From: Russula earlei
Taxonomy: Eukaryota; Basidiomycota; Agaricomycetes; Russulales; Russulaceae
NCBI GenBank assembly: GCA_025769875.1
Contig: JAGFNK010000199.1
Span: 1 to 64,000 of the forward strand
DNA length: 64,000 bases
Direction of reading: 5' to 3'
In this document: one piece after another, positions 1 to 11,971 of the stretch
Position numbering within the stretch: position 1 is the first letter of the stretch
Layout of the letters: every line of letters starts with the position of its first letter
Position numbers and translations under genes: made by a program
Notes under the pieces: generated by a model
Database searches by the model: none
Told to the model about the DNA's origin: nothing
The model's input: only the letters and a program-made list of their open reading frames with translations

Positions 1-49
1 TGGATCTAATTGGTCTACTTGGTCTTCACACGTACTCGCTGTTTGCCGA

Positions 50-1783
50 ATGAATGGATTTAGGCATCATATCACGGATTCCCCACCGTCCCCTACGGAC
101 ACAGCTTGGGACTCGGAGGAGCAGGTCCTCCTTGGAGTCTTTGAGGTCTATGTGCAGAAAGACATCTTGCTGGCAGTTTCCAATGATACTAAGTTCAAAT
201 CGTGCAAAGACAAATGGGAGGAACTAAAGCGCGCGTACAGAGGCATGGGGTCTATGGCCACCTTCAATAGCTGGGTCTCCCTGACAGGAACGGCCCTAGA
301 TGACACTACCCCAATGCTTCCACAATTACAGAAACTTAATGATGCACGGAACACTCTCCAAAACAATGATATGAAGATTTCTGATCTTCAATTTAGCTTC
401 ATTCTGATCAAAGCATTACCCGATGCTTACTTGGCTGTCGCCTCGACTATTCTCGTGGCTGGCGCCCCAAATGATCTTTCCCCGCAAACGATCCAGGAAC
501 AGATCCTCAATGAGGAAGGTCGCCGGGCCGGCCCCTCCGCGTCCCTCAATAAAGTCGCTCCAGTAAAGAAGGACAAAGACAAGTCCAAAATAAAGTGTTA
601 CTATTGTCAGAAACTCGGACACAAGTCACTGGAGTGCAGGAAGAAAAAGAAGGATGAGGAGGAGAAGGCAAAGAAAAGACAGGGGGCTGCAGGAGGCGCT
701 CAGACGTCCAAAGTCAACGCGCACATAGTGGAGACTACTGCCACTATTACCGAAGTATTGGATGATGATAATGAAATACGTGTTTCTCTCTACGTGACAG
801 CCTGATCCCGTTGGATGGTTGATTCTGGAGCGACTCATCATATTACGCCATTCCACTCCGACTTCATTTCTTGGGCTCCAGCATCCGGATCTGTTAGTCT
901 TGGAGGTCATGCTGTCATCTCACAGATTGGGACTGGATCGGTTTCCGTCAGGCCATCAGGAGGAACTGGGGATGTTCAATTGACCCTTTCAGATGTTATG
1001 CATGTTCCAGAAGCCGATGCGCGGTACTTCTCAGTGTCAGCGCTACTCCGGAAGGGGGGTCAAATAACATTCACTAAAGATGGCTTCCAGATCCACATCA
1101 AAGATCGGAAGATCGCGCAAGGGTACATGGAGAATAATCTATTCTGGTTTGACCTATCCATTCCATCCCTACACGCGCAGAGCGGTGCGCTATCACTCAA
1201 CATCTGGCATCAGCAGATGAGACATATGTCCCAGAACGCTCTCATACGTTACAGCGATTCCGTTAATGGAATTTCGCTTAGCTCAACCGACAAGGATCTC
1301 GCCCCTTGCCCTGGGTGCCAACTCGGCAAGCAGCCGAGACTTCCTTTCTTGGGTTCCTCTAAATGCTCGGAACAGAGATTGCAAATCGTTCACAGCAATC
1401 TAGCTGGTCTGATGCAGGTCCGGTCTATCCGGGGTGCAAGTTATTTCATGACATTTATTGATGACTACTCCCGCTTTGGAGTAGTGTATTTTCTCAAAAC
1501 AAAAGATCAGTGTGCAGACGCCTTCAAGAAATATATGGCTTGGGCTGAAAATCAAACAAGCAAAACAGTTAAGGCTTTGCACTCGGATCGCGGTGGAGAA
1601 TACATGTTGGGCGCCCTTAGATCAGTACTAATGCAGAAGGGGATCGAGCACAAATTAACGATGCCGGGTTCCCCACAACAGAACAGATTAGCGGAGCGAT
1701 GGAACCAGACCTTGGAAGACAAGATGCGCGCCATGATACACAGCGCCAGTCTTACTCTCGGGTTTTTGGGAACTGGCTACTGA
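50..1783 (+). pseudogene. Copia gag, protease and integrase N-terminal part
   Basis: Frame 50-805 is gag-like and carries one zinc knuckle, CYYCQKLGHKSLEC (CX2CX4HX4C), near residues 184-197, followed by a lysine-rich tail. A single TGA at 803-805 separates it from 815-1783, which is in the same frame. That second part begins with the aspartic protease signature DSGATHH. It then has the integrase zinc motif (H-x-H near 1206-1221, then CPGCQLGK near 1309-1332) and the integrase core, with FIDDYSR and HSDRGGEY supplying two of the catalytic acidic positions. The gag-pol polyprotein would package and process the element RNA and insert the cDNA. The reading frame ends early at 1783 in a shift, so this is a broken copy. 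The true gag start may lie left of the window. Confidence 0.88.
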
Positions 1784-1847
1784 TGCTGCAGTTCACATTC
1801 ACAATCGCACGCCCACTCGCGTTCTCGGTTGGCGTACCCCTCATGAA

Positions 1848-3970
1848 TTGTGGGACTCCGGACACATCCCGGATGTCTCTTACTTCCGAGTTTTCGGATG
1901 CAGGGCATATGTACATGTCCCTGACGCTAAGCAGAAGAAGCTCGATTCCAAGGCGATCGAAATGACATTTGTCGGCTATGAATCAGGATCTAAAGGCTAC
2001 CGCCTATGGAATCCAGCCACCTGGAAAATAGTACTTTCGCGTGATGTAACATTTGACGAAGCGTTCTTCCTAGCAAAGGCAAGCGGTGGACCATCCGCCT
2101 TGCCCATGCTACCCCTGGTCCCTGCCGGACCTATTACATTTTCCCTCCTGGAACCTGTCCCTCACCAACCAGATGGCCACGCACCTCCGGAAACCCCTGC
2201 AAATCTTGTGGTGGCACCTCAGAATGTTTCAGTGTACCATACTCCCCCGTCCCGCATTCCTATCCTGACCCCTCCAGCACTTCCACGACCCGCCTTCGTG
2301 ACGCGTCCACCTTCGCCTCATAGACTTAGGGCTAATCTGTGTCCAAACCCAAGATATTTTGGTGCGGACAACGTGGAACATCCAGCTCGGAGAGGGCGCA
2401 TATCGCATACGGCCCTGTTAGCGACTGCCAAGGTGCTAAACCCTGTATCTTATCGGGAAGCGATGGAATCGGACTCAGCTGATGATTGGAAAGCCACATG
2501 TCAGTATGAGATAGACGCGCTTGCCAGAAATGGTACCTGGGATCTAGTCGATCTACCGCCGGGCCGTAAGGCCGTGAAATCAAGATGGGTATTTGCACGC
2601 AAATCGGATGGCCGATTTCGCGTGCACGTTGTAGCCAAGGGGTTTACACAAATTGAAGGACTTGATTACAGTGACACCTTCTCTCCAGTAGCAAGATTTG
2701 AGTCTTTGCGACTCTTGTTAGCATTGGCCGCGCTAGAGGATTGGGAGATCCACCAGATGGACGTCAAGTCGGCGTTCCTGAACGGGCTACTGGACGAAGA
2801 GATTTACATGGAGCAACCACAAGGATTCACTGTTCTGGAGACATCACACCAAGTTTGCCGCCTAAGGCGATCTACGGTCTCAAACAAGCTTCGCGCGCAT
2901 GGAACCTGCAGTTTCATGGGGTTCTCATTGAGCTTGGCTTCACGCGCACGCATTCTGATGCCGGCGTCTATCATCGCCAAGACGTGGGGGGATCCACTAT
3001 CATTATCATCCTCTATGTCGATGATATCACAATCTTAAGCGACTCGCACGCGCAGATCACTGGCATCAAACAATCACTGTCTACACACTATGAGATGACT
3101 GATCTAGGCGAGATCAAGTCCTATCTTGGGATCCGCGTAATGCGCGATCGCTCGGCTAAAGTGTTAGACATTGACCAATCTAGGTACATCTCAGAGATCG
3201 TTAATCGCTTCAGGATGGTGGATTCCAATCCAGTCCGCACCCCACTTCCATCTGGCGTGGAAATACATCTGGTTAGGCATACTGGACAGGCAACGCCTTC
3301 GGAAATAAAGTACTACCAGAGAATAATTGGCAGCCTCCTGTATGTGCAAATCAGAACGCATCCAGACATCTCTTTTGCAGTCTCACGTCTTGCACAGTAT
3401 TCCAGCAATCCGTCAACACAGCACCTACGCCTTGCAAAATATGTGCTATCTTATCTTAACAGCACAGCCCAACTAAAGCTACATTACGATGGCGCGGGAG
3501 GCGTTGGACTACACGGATACTCCGATTCTAGTCTTGGAGATGACGCAGATGACTTTCACTCCACTTCAGGCTATGTATTCTTGCTATCCGGAGCTGCGAT
3601 TTCCTGGTCCTCGCGTAAGCAGAAGACCATCGCCCAGAGCACCACTCAAGCCGAGTATATGGCCCTAGCCGACGCAGCTAATCAAGCCGCGTGGTATTGG
3701 AGCTTCTTCTCTGAAATTGGCTACGATATCACTGATCCGATTCCGCTCCATGGTGATAACAAAGGCGCCGTAGATCTTGCACTCAATCCCATCACTGGAA
3801 GAAGATCAAAACATATCCCCATAAAGCATCACGCAATCAGACAGTACATCGAGGATGGACTGATTGATCTAGTCAGAACGCCCACAGCAGAGATGCTTGC
3901 TGATGGCTTAACCAAGCCGCACGCTCATGTGTTGCTTCAGACTTTCATCACTGGATTAGGTCTCATCTGA
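1848..3970 (+). pseudogene. Copia integrase C-terminus, reverse transcriptase and RNase H
   Basis: The frame starting at 1848 carries the integrase C-terminal region (SYFRVFGCRAYVHVPDAK), a proline-rich linker and the beginning of the reverse transcriptase (RWVFARKSDG, QMDVKSAFLNG). Near 2880 the homology jumps to the frame ending at 3970, which holds AIYGLKQASRAW, the catalytic box ILYVDD near 3009-3026, and copia RNase H with the GYSDSSLGDD, KTIAQSTTQAEYMAL and SKHIPIKHHAIR motifs. The stop at 3968-3970 lies about 33 bp before the 3' LTR, as expected. At least two frameshifts against the upstream pol frame mean it cannot be translated as one polyprotein. Confidence 0.92.
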
Positions 3971-4003
3971 TCTAATCTACTGACTGTCTAGATCACGGGG
4001 GGA

Positions 4004-4334
4004 TGTTGAGACAAAGAGTAGCCGAAGTGTTGACGCGTCAGCCCAAACTGTCCGGGCGGCCCACAGGCCCGGACCACATAAGCGTTTCAGATCAGTTGCT
4101 GAAATGCGTACGATAACAAAATTGATAGTATGATCTAAGACAATCGGTAGCTAGCACATAGCAATCGTGAAAACAATTTGATAGTTACTATAGACAAAAT
4201 AATTAGGGACACTCTCAGATACTTAAGAGCGTCGTACATACAGTAGATACTTCAGTTTCGTCTCACAGAAACTGAATATCATTTTTATTAGATCTATTAC
4301 AATCTAATCTACCTTATCACTGCGCGATTCAACA
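4004..4334 (+). repeat. Copia 3' LTR (331 bp)
   Basis: The LTR starts TGTTGAGAC and ends GATTCAACA, so the termini form the inverted repeat TGTTGA/TCAACA with canonical TG...CA ends. It lies directly after the purine tract and 33 bp after the pol stop. No second copy of this LTR is visible in the window. Promoter and polyadenylation signals should lie here but I cannot place them. Confidence 0.9.
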
Positions 4335-5705
4335 GTCTGAGCCACAGCCAACAACAGCCCCTGACAAAGACAATAACACTACATCCCTACATTAAACTGC
4401 CTACCCCAGTAAAGCATTACCACTAAACAGTGATATGAATATAACATGATGCCTGAACTACCATGCCTACAACCCCCATTGGGTCAGTCAACATGCCCAC
4501 CCTCTACAATGGACTCCCATGTCCCACCCTCCCACTGAGAACAGAATGCTACACTCACAGCTAACCTGCCAACCATCCCCTCCTATCCCATCCTCCATGC
4601 CACCACACCACACCCATGCCACCATGAGGCCTTTTCACTTCCAATCCCCACCCTCAGTTCCCTTTCATCCAATGAAATTCAGCTCTCTTTGTTACCCCTT
4701 CATACAGAACTCGCCTCCACAACTTCCCCCCCTCTCCACCCTCTCATTCCATGAGGATTTAGTGGGTTGGAGGTCACCTTAGCCCCACCCCCCAAGCTAG
4801 GTGCCCTGAGTCCCACACTGTCCCCTAACAGGGTCATGCATAAGTGCATTTTACCCTCACACCTGGTCTGCACATCAGCTACAGTGCATTAGATAGGGCT
4901 GAACCATTTTCTCCTGCTATCTAAGTTACCATACTTAATTACCAGAATAAAACACTTTCCAAAAATAACCCCACTTTGAACCCCCCCCCCCCAACCCCCC
5001 CCCAGTAAAGCCTCCCAACCCAGGGAGAGCTGATCCACCAATAGGGGACCACCCAAAAAGTGCTGTGCCTGCCCCAAACAATGGGGAGGACACAGCCAAG
5101 TTGCCTGACTCAGGGACACTGCACTCTGGTTGAAAATGAGACCAAAGCCCACATCTCCATCACTGAAAAAGATAGAAGTACAAACCAAACACAAGCCAGG
5201 GGAAACAATCCCATTGGCATACTGTCATACACTCATGATTACCTTGACATCATCCAGAAGAGTTTCATGCCCCCAAACACCCTGGGAGCCCTGAATGCCT
5301 TGGAGTGGGCCAAAATATGCTGTCTCCTAGTAAATGCTATCAGTCAAGGTTTCCTCCAAGCAGCTGACAACCTAGGAGAAATTGAAATGGGAGACACCAT
5401 CACCACCACCACTGACCCAGCTCCTTTGTCACCAAACCACCCCCACATACTTCCACAGGCTGATGGATGCAGCCAACCTCCTAATGGCCCACATCACCAG
5501 TAACCTCATCAACTATCAGGATGAGCATCCTAACCTACTGGAGGATTATGGAAGGAAAGCCACTAAGAGGGCTTTAGTGGAAGTGGATGAAATATGGAGG
5601 ATATGGAAAGAGGACCAGATTGAGCAACAAGCAGTCAAGCATGAGACAGAGATTGCTGCAGCTGCTCAGAACAAAAATGTCACTTACTTCCTACAGTCTG
5701 CCAAG
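4335..5705. other. CpG-poor relic DNA with no recognisable gene
   Basis: The stretch is rich in CA/CC dinucleotides and has very few CpG, like the gypsy relic further right. It contains a C homopolymer at about 4981-4991. Two overlapping open frames run at 5060-5503 and 5382-5744 (the second reads into the LTR fragment that starts at 5706). They encode a helical, charged, EIAAAAQNK-like sequence that could be the gag remnant of another retroelement, but I recognise no domain. Nothing else is supported. Confidence 0.45.
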
Positions 5706-6200
5706 TGTCAAGACTCACTGTTGAACAATCCAGTTCAAGAGTGAGGGGAAAGCTTGGAGACAAGTCGATAGACGTCTAGGACGGCATGGGCTAGTAAGAG
5801 GGTCCAGAGCAGTAACAGATACCAAAGTGGTACAGTTACTGGTAACATGGAGAAGTTATACAGAGAGGAGGCCAGTGGAGAGAGAAGGAGCAGTCCTGGA
5901 AGAGTACTCCTGGTAAAAAGAGTGCCACAAATCAATAAACAGTCTGGAGACTGTCCAGTACTTTATTGAGCGCTTATATACTACAAGAGAACTACTGAAT
6001 AGGGAACAAGTCATAACCTTGTTATCAAGCATAATAGGTGGATGAGTAAGGCACCTGGGGGTGCTCAGTAAGCATGCTCAGTCATGCTTAGTCATCTGCT
6101 GAGTAAAGAGGCCTTTGGCAATGAGTAATGGTCCTCGGAGTCCATGTGATCATTATATTGAGTTCATGTGAACTGTATGGTTTGTTTGCTGTGCTTTATG
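5706..6200 (+). repeat. LTR-A fragment, copy 1
   Basis: From TGTCAAGACTCACTGTTGAA at 5706 the sequence aligns with the start of the solo LTR at 10581. Shared blocks include the ACTGTCCA-TACTTTATTGAGC segment, TACTACAAGAGAACT, GGGAACAAGTCATAACCTTG and the CATGCTCAGTCATGCT motif. Similarity fades near 6150-6200 and I cannot find the TGACA 3' end, so the right border is approximate. The five bases before it are CCAAG, but no matching right-hand duplication next to an LTR end was found. Confidence 0.75.
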
Positions 6201-6777
6201 CTTACTAATATAGTCAGTAAACCTTGTTGGCTCTTCTTTGGAGGCCAAGGCATGTGAATTTCCACTTTTGGGAGTCTCCAGGTGTTATGATCTACCCTTC
6301 TGTTGGTTTGTCACTAACCCCTTTTTTCTCTTCTTTCTTATTGTTCTCTATTATCACCCTTGTCCCCTTGGTTACTATTTCATCCCTTGATGTTGATGGT
6401 CCCTTATGGTTTCACTTGTTATGTTTCATCTATTGTTTGAGCTCCTTTTGCTACTGGTTTAAGTATTATCTATTGTTCTGCAATGGTACTGCACAGCCTC
6501 ACTAGATACAGTATTTAAGTGCCTGTAGAAGCTGGGGAATACCCCAAGCTTAGCTTTGTCCCATTTCCTGTCACATCCCTTGCCCTGTATCCTCTCTCAA
6601 TCACAACTTGTTTGTGCTGGCTTATCCTTTGCTTGACATCAACACACTATGAGGAACCCTCATGTTCATCTTGCTCCTCTCCTGCTCTATCATTGTCCTC
6701 CTCTTCTGTGAAATTACTAGAAGATCAACTCTGTTTGTGGATTAGGTCATTCTTGACTTAGTCTCGAGACACTAAGG
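6201..6777. other. Intervening AT/CT-rich DNA, no gene seen
   Basis: Open frames here (6224-6505, 6519-6761) encode low-complexity hydrophobic sequence with no recognisable domain. This could be diverged LTR-A sequence or an unrelated relic. The stretch ends at the TAA target duplication of the adjacent MITE. Confidence 0.4.
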
Positions 6778-7329
6778 CCCCTTTTACCAACCGAGAATTC
6801 TTGAATCTTGAACTTGAACTTGGATTTCAGGATTTTCCGGGAGTGACAGGAATGACAGGTGTGATGTAAGTGACATAATAAACTAATATGAGTCCATTTC
6901 AAATATGAGTTATTTTCTGGTGTGATTTGCTGGGTTTACATGTGATATGTAAAATATTTTTTCTAACCCTTCCTTCCACTCCTTCCAAGTGGGGTATTGC
7001 AAGCATGTCATTAAGGCAGAATATGTGTCACCAATGTGTGGGTGCACATCTTTGTGCAAATTTTGTATGTGCAGCTCTGGTGAAAATGGGGCTGCAAGCA
7101 CCCAGATGTTGAGCTCAAGTTAGACTGCTCAACTCCAAGTTTGACGCTGACACATCATGTGTAACCCCAAATATGTGAATATGCAAATGACAACAGAAAA
7201 AAATGCATATTAATTTATTATATACATCATATCACTTACATCACTCCTGTCACTCCTGTCACTCCTGGAAAATCCTGAAATCCAAGTTCAAGTTCAAGAT
7301 TCAAGAATTCTTGGTTGGTAAAAGGGGCC
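6778..7329 (+). mobile_element. PIF/Harbinger-type MITE, copy 1 (552 bp)
   Basis: The element begins GGCCCCTTTTACCAACC and ends with its reverse complement GGTTGGTAAAAGGGGCC. The long terminal inverted repeats continue through the AGAATTCTTGAATCTTGAAC stretch and the GTGACAGGAGTGACAGG-type repeats. It is flanked by TAA on both sides (6775-6777 and 7330-7332), the 3-bp duplication of PIF/Harbinger elements. There is no transposase. The small frames inside are shared with the second copy at 20254-20790, which lies in the opposite orientation. The transposase fragment at 21203-21763 carries a very similar terminus, making that family the likely source of mobility. Confidence 0.92.
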
Positions 7330-7440
7330 TAAAACCTTGAACCAATCTCTCTGAGCCAGTCCCATTGAAACACTGGACCAAGTCACAGGGACTTGGCCCC
7401 ACTGAGCCGAGCTAACACTCTAATGGCCATGATGCAATAA

Positions 7441-8952
7441 CACAAGCTAAGCTTTTCTTACTCCATTCTGGAGATCAACCTTGAATTACCACCAAACTGC
7501 TGGATCTGCATCCAACCTAGACCCTCCCCAGACCTCCCCCAATACATTGTTGGAACTGCCACCTGGGACAGCTTCCACACTTTTCTCTGCTACATCACCA
7601 CTGAAAATGATGAAGAAGTACCAGTAGAATTCATCAACAATCGCTGGGTTGAACTACAACTAAGAAGAGGCCAGCTCTACACCCACCAGGAACTAGAACT
7701 CATATGAAATAGCCTTGGACTAGGTTACTGGAGGGAAGACAACCCTCTTTATGAGCCACCATCAGAATCAGAAGCCTCTTCTGCAGAAGGCAACCCCCAT
7801 GAATTAGAAGACACCACTGAACCTCAGATACTTCCTGAGACCCTGGAACCACAGTCATCCCCTGAACCCCCTGAGCCAGAAACACAGAACCCTCCTGAAC
7901 CCATCATGGCAGCACAAGTCCCACAACCCATGGCCCCAGCCCCCCAGATCACCACACAACCCCCAATTGCCGCACAAGCTCCACAAATCACCCAAAGGAC
8001 CAATGGGGCCCTTAGTGGCAAGGAACCCACAGTTTTCACAGGCAAGAGAAACAAAACTAAACAATTTATCATGGAGTTCAACCTCTACTGGGGACTCAAC
8101 GATGATAAAGCAGTCATGATTGACCCCTCTAGAAGGGTTATTCTAGCCCTCTCCTACATTCAAGGGGAAAAGGTGGAAGACTGGGTAAACTCACAAGTAA
8201 CTGCCCTTAGGGAAAATATAACCAGGGCCCAGAACCCCATCAACAGGAATGATGAGGTCTTATGGAATGACTTTGTCATGGACTTCACCTTCAAATTCAC
8301 CAACACAGCAGAAAAGGAAGACACCTGAGCAGCCCTTGTCAAACATGAAATGAAAGAATCCCTTGATGACTACATCTCCACCTTTGAACAGCTCCTGACC
8401 AAAACTGGATGGCCAGAGATGGACATAACCACCATCAAGAGTTTCAAAAATGGACTCAAAAGTGGACTTTATCATGCAATCTTGAGTAGGGACATCTGGC
8501 CTACCACTCTTCAGGAATGGAAGGAGGAGGCTAGAAGACAGCACCAACAATTCATCACCATCAGGGAGAAACTCAAAGGAAAGAAAACCACACACTCCCC
8601 CTCAGAACACAAATCTCATCACCCTGATGGAATGCAAGTGGATGCTGCCAAATCCAACTTTAAGAAACTCACTGAGGATGAAAGAAAACAATTGGCAAAA
8701 GAAGGACATTGTTTCTGCTGCAGGGAAAAAGGCCACCTTAGTCAGGAATGCCCTAAAAACTCAACTCCAACTACTTCTAAAGCTTGCACCACTGAATCAA
8801 CTCCAGATTCACCCAAGGAAGAAGAACCAGCCACTATGGTGGCATGCATGAAAGCTCTACCAGCCAAAGAAAGAGCCAAGATTTGGGATCTCATCCTCAA
8901 AGAGGATTTTCTCTGGGCCAAAGTGCAACAGTTGGCACAGAGGCCCAAATAG
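7441..8952 (+). pseudogene. Gypsy gag, with in-frame TGA codons
   Basis: One frame runs from about 7447 to the TAG at 8950-8952 and is interrupted only by TGA at 7705-7707 and 8326-8328. The N-terminal part is acidic and proline-rich. The central part (FTGKRNKTKQFIMEFNLYW, VEDWVNSQV, LDDYISTFEQL) is the retrotransposon gag core seen in agaricomycete gypsy elements. It ends in a CCHC zinc knuckle, CFCCREKGHLSQEC, near 8711-8752. Gag would form the virus-like particle. The pol frame overlaps the gag 3' end in the -1 frame (8844-8952), which suggests programmed -1 frameshifting in the ancestor. Confidence 0.85.
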
Positions 8953-10580
8953 ATACCATTGTTCAAAATAAAGAAAACTCAATGAAAGTTCCTTTTATGA
9001 TTACAACAAATGGAAAGACTGGCCAAGTGCTCCTAGACAGTGGAGCAACAGAAAATTTCATCAGTCAAGGAATTGTGGGAAAATTACAAATCCCACTCTG
9101 ACCTCTCAGAACCCTCGGACCCATCATTAACGTAGATGGCACTAGCAATCAAGGGGGAGCACTAACCCATTATGCCCACATGGCCATACAACATGGACCC
9201 ACCACTCGACTTCTTACCTTCTATGTCACAAACCTAGGAGAAGACAGGATGATTCTCAGCTACCCCTTCCTGAAAGCATTAAATCCCCTTGTCAATTGGA
9301 GCACTGGTCACCTTAAAAATCACCTAGGGGTCCTTCTCACCCCTGTACCTCTGACAAACCCACTAAAAATCCAAATTGCACAAATAAGAACAACCACCAT
9401 TCCCCCAGAATATTCATGTCATCAGAAAGTCTTCTCAGAAGAAGCAGCCAAACAACTTCCACCCAGTTGAGGAGAACTTGACTTCAGAATCACTCTGAAA
9501 CCTGACGCCCCCAAGTTCGTTGATTGCTGAACTTACCCCCTCCCCCAGAATGAAAAACAAGAACTATCCAGGCAAATATAGGAAGACCTAGCCAAAGGTT
9601 TTATCAAAGATGGAGTATTGGACTTTGTCTCCCCTGTCTTCTTTGTCCAAAAAAAGGATGGCACCACCCTACGAATGGTAGTAGACTATCAAAAACTCAA
9701 CAGCACCACCATCCCTGATTACCACACCCTACCAAACATGGAAGAACAGTTACACTGATTTAGGGGCAAGACTACTTTTAGCAAACTTGATGTCAGAGCC
9801 AGCTACAATAACATCCTAATTCACCCAGAAGACTGACACAAGGGGGCCTTCAAGACCCAATTTGGTACATTCATCCCCATAGTAATGGGCTTTGGCTCCA
9901 CCAATGCCCCAGCAGCCTTCCAACAAGCAATGAACCACACCCTCTGACCCTGGCCCCTCAAATACCCTGAAAACACCTGTAACTATCTAGATGATGTAGT
10001 GATAGCCATAGGATCAGGAGAAGAGCACCTTCACTGACAAATCACACATGAATTCCTTGACCTCCTTGAAAGGGACTCTTACTTTTTGAAGGCATCCAAA
10101 TGTGCCTTTAAACAAAAGGAAATTGACTTCTTGGGTTTCTGGATCAACCAAGGGACCCTCAAGATTGACCCAGTCAAAATGGATGGCCTCAAAAACTGGC
10201 CAAGACCCCCAAATAACCTGAAACAGGTACAACAGGTCATGGGTGTGCTTAATTACCAATGACCATTCATCTGAGACTTGCCAAAATAGCTCGCCCCATC
10301 TTTTTCACAATCAAGAAAGGAAGCCCCTTCTCTTGGACCCCAGAAGTGACCACTGCCCTGGAGATCCTAATATTGGCAGTTTGTGATGACCCCAAACACT
10401 ATACTGCCACCCTGACCTCCCATACGAATTAGAAACAGACACTTCACAATTTGCCACTGGAGCAATCCTGTTCCAAAAAGATTCAAAGGGAAAAAGGAAA
10501 ATGATTGGTAACATGTCACATGCATTCAATGAAGCAGAAAGGAACTACCCAGTCTGGGACAGGGAATTCCTGGCCCTAAT
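8953..10580 (+). pseudogene. Gypsy protease, reverse transcriptase and start of RNase H
   Basis: The -1 frame shows the protease motif VLLDSGATENFI, then a linker, then reverse transcriptase motifs: FVQKKDGTTLRMVVDYQKLN, FSKLDVRASYNN, MGFGSTNAPAAFQ and the catalytic YLDDVVIA near 9979. TGA interrupts at 9099, 9468, 9528, about 9754 and several more points. A TAG near 9578 is the one stop of a different kind. Frameshifts occur near 10270 and 10430. RNase H begins as YPVWDREFLALI and is cut at 10580 by the LTR-A insertion. Confidence 0.87.
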
Positions 10581-11966
10581 TGTCAAGACTCACTGTTGAA
10601 CTATCCAGTTCAAGAGCGAGGGGTTAGTTCAAAGACGAGTTGATAGATGTCCAGGATGGCATGTGCAAGGAGTAAAGTCCAAAGTAGTACCAAATACCAA
10701 AGCAGTATGGTTACTGGCAGAGTTGAACAAGTTCACAGGGAAGAGGCCAGAATGGTCACAGGGGGACAGTCCTTAAAGGAGTATCCCAGGGGTAGAGAGT
10801 GCCATAAACAAATGGACAGTCTGAGGACTGTCCACTACTTTATTGAGCACTTATATACTACAAGAGAACTGCTAAATAGGGAACAAGTCATAACCTTGTT
10901 ATCAAGCACAATAGAGTGATGAGTAAGAAGTTGGAGTACGCTTACTGAGCATGCTCAGTCATGCTCAGTCAGCTACTGAGTAAGAAGGCTTCTCTTGATG
11001 AGTAGGAGCCTTTATTGTTCATGTGTTTACTGCTCTAGTACATGTGCAAAGCACCTGATTCATTTGCTGTAGTTAGTTTAGGGCCAGTCATTTGAGGACT
11101 TGTAGTTTGGTTCAGGAAATATAGTGGGTTATAAGGCCCCTTATATAGTTCTATTAGGGTCCTTAGAGTCAACCCTAATACTTCTATTAAGGTCCTTAGT
11201 TGTTAAGATCTGACGGATCTTAGTACCGACTCTTTAGTGAAAGAGTTGCTTGATATAGTTCAAGCACTAGACTTCGAACCCTTTGATATTATCTCAGGAA
11301 GATTGAATGTAGAAAAAGAGAGGGACCTCTTTCAGTTAGAGTCTGCATTATAATTTTGTTTAGATCGGTTTGACAAGATGGTTGTCTTGTTAAAAGTGTA
11401 AGTCGAGCGTAAGGCTTGACTTCTTGGTACTACAGACTATTTATACAATATCTCAATAACTACTGATCCGATTCGTACGAAACTCGGGGTGCACATAGCT
11501 GAGAACCAGTAGTATTCAAATACAGAAAGCGCAATTCAAGAATGTTAAGAATGACTCACGCATGAGTCATTCTTTCCTAGTATCTGTCATGAATCAATAA
11601 GCGACGAGTCAGCTCTTACTGATCAGGATCAGTAAGCAATCAGTAAGCCAGACAGAATCAGTAAGCAATCAGTAAGCTAGATCCATAAGCAGACATGTGA
11701 GTAATCATAGATGAGTCAACGAAACAGGTGACAGTCAGAGAACACGAGAATCCTAACATTAGTATTGCCAAAAGGGTTGCCATTAAGTGGGGCTTGCTGT
11801 ATGTTGATTGTGCTGAGAATTGCTCGCATGACAATGCACATGCGATATTGTGGACACCTCTACTCACCCCTTTTGTCCATGTGAACAGGGTGACACCATA
11901 GAGGCTGGGTTTCCTCTCATAAGGAAGGGTCCTTCAAGGGCCCTCTCCGGGAACTGGTTCATGACA
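10581..11966 (+). repeat. Solo LTR of family A, 1386 bp including a nested insertion
   Basis: The LTR starts TGTCAAGACT and ends GGTTCATGACA, giving TGTCA/TGACA inverted termini. It is flanked by the 5-bp duplication CTAAT (10576-10580 and 11967-11971). It splits the gypsy RNase H: sequence before it reads DREFLALI and sequence after it resumes with ALQHWWYLLVGT. Without the nested LTR at 11201-11758 and one 5-bp duplication, the original LTR would be about 823 bp. No internal retroelement sequence remains, so it arose by LTR-LTR recombination. Confidence 0.93.
11201..11758 (+). repeat. Nested solo LTR of family B (558 bp)
   Basis: It starts TGTTAAGATCTGACGGATC and ends GAATCCTAACA, with TGTTA/TAACA inverted termini. 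The flanking duplication is TTAGT (11196-11200 and 11759-11763). The related LTR-A piece at 20794-21202 runs through this point without the insertion, which confirms both borders. CpG is common here, unlike in the gypsy relic around it, so this is the youngest layer of the nest. Its parent family is not otherwise present in the window. Confidence 0.93.
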
Positions 11967-11971
11967 CTAAT

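Larger units (their letters stand above)
1..4334 (+). mobile_element. Ty1/copia LTR retrotransposon, 5' LTR outside window
   Basis: The domain order gag, protease, integrase, reverse transcriptase, RNase H is the Ty1/copia order. The window opens inside the element just before or within gag, so the 5' LTR and primer binding site cannot be seen. The 3' LTR is complete (4004-4334) and is preceded by the purine-rich run GGGGGGA at 3997-4003, the likely polypurine tract. The frame is broken by a TGA after gag (803-805), by a shift near 1783-1850 and by a shift near 2880. The copy is therefore inactive but not ancient: CpG is still common and all the motifs are readable. The five bases after the LTR (4335-4339, GTCTG) should be the target duplication but need the missing left flank for proof. 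Confidence 0.93.
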
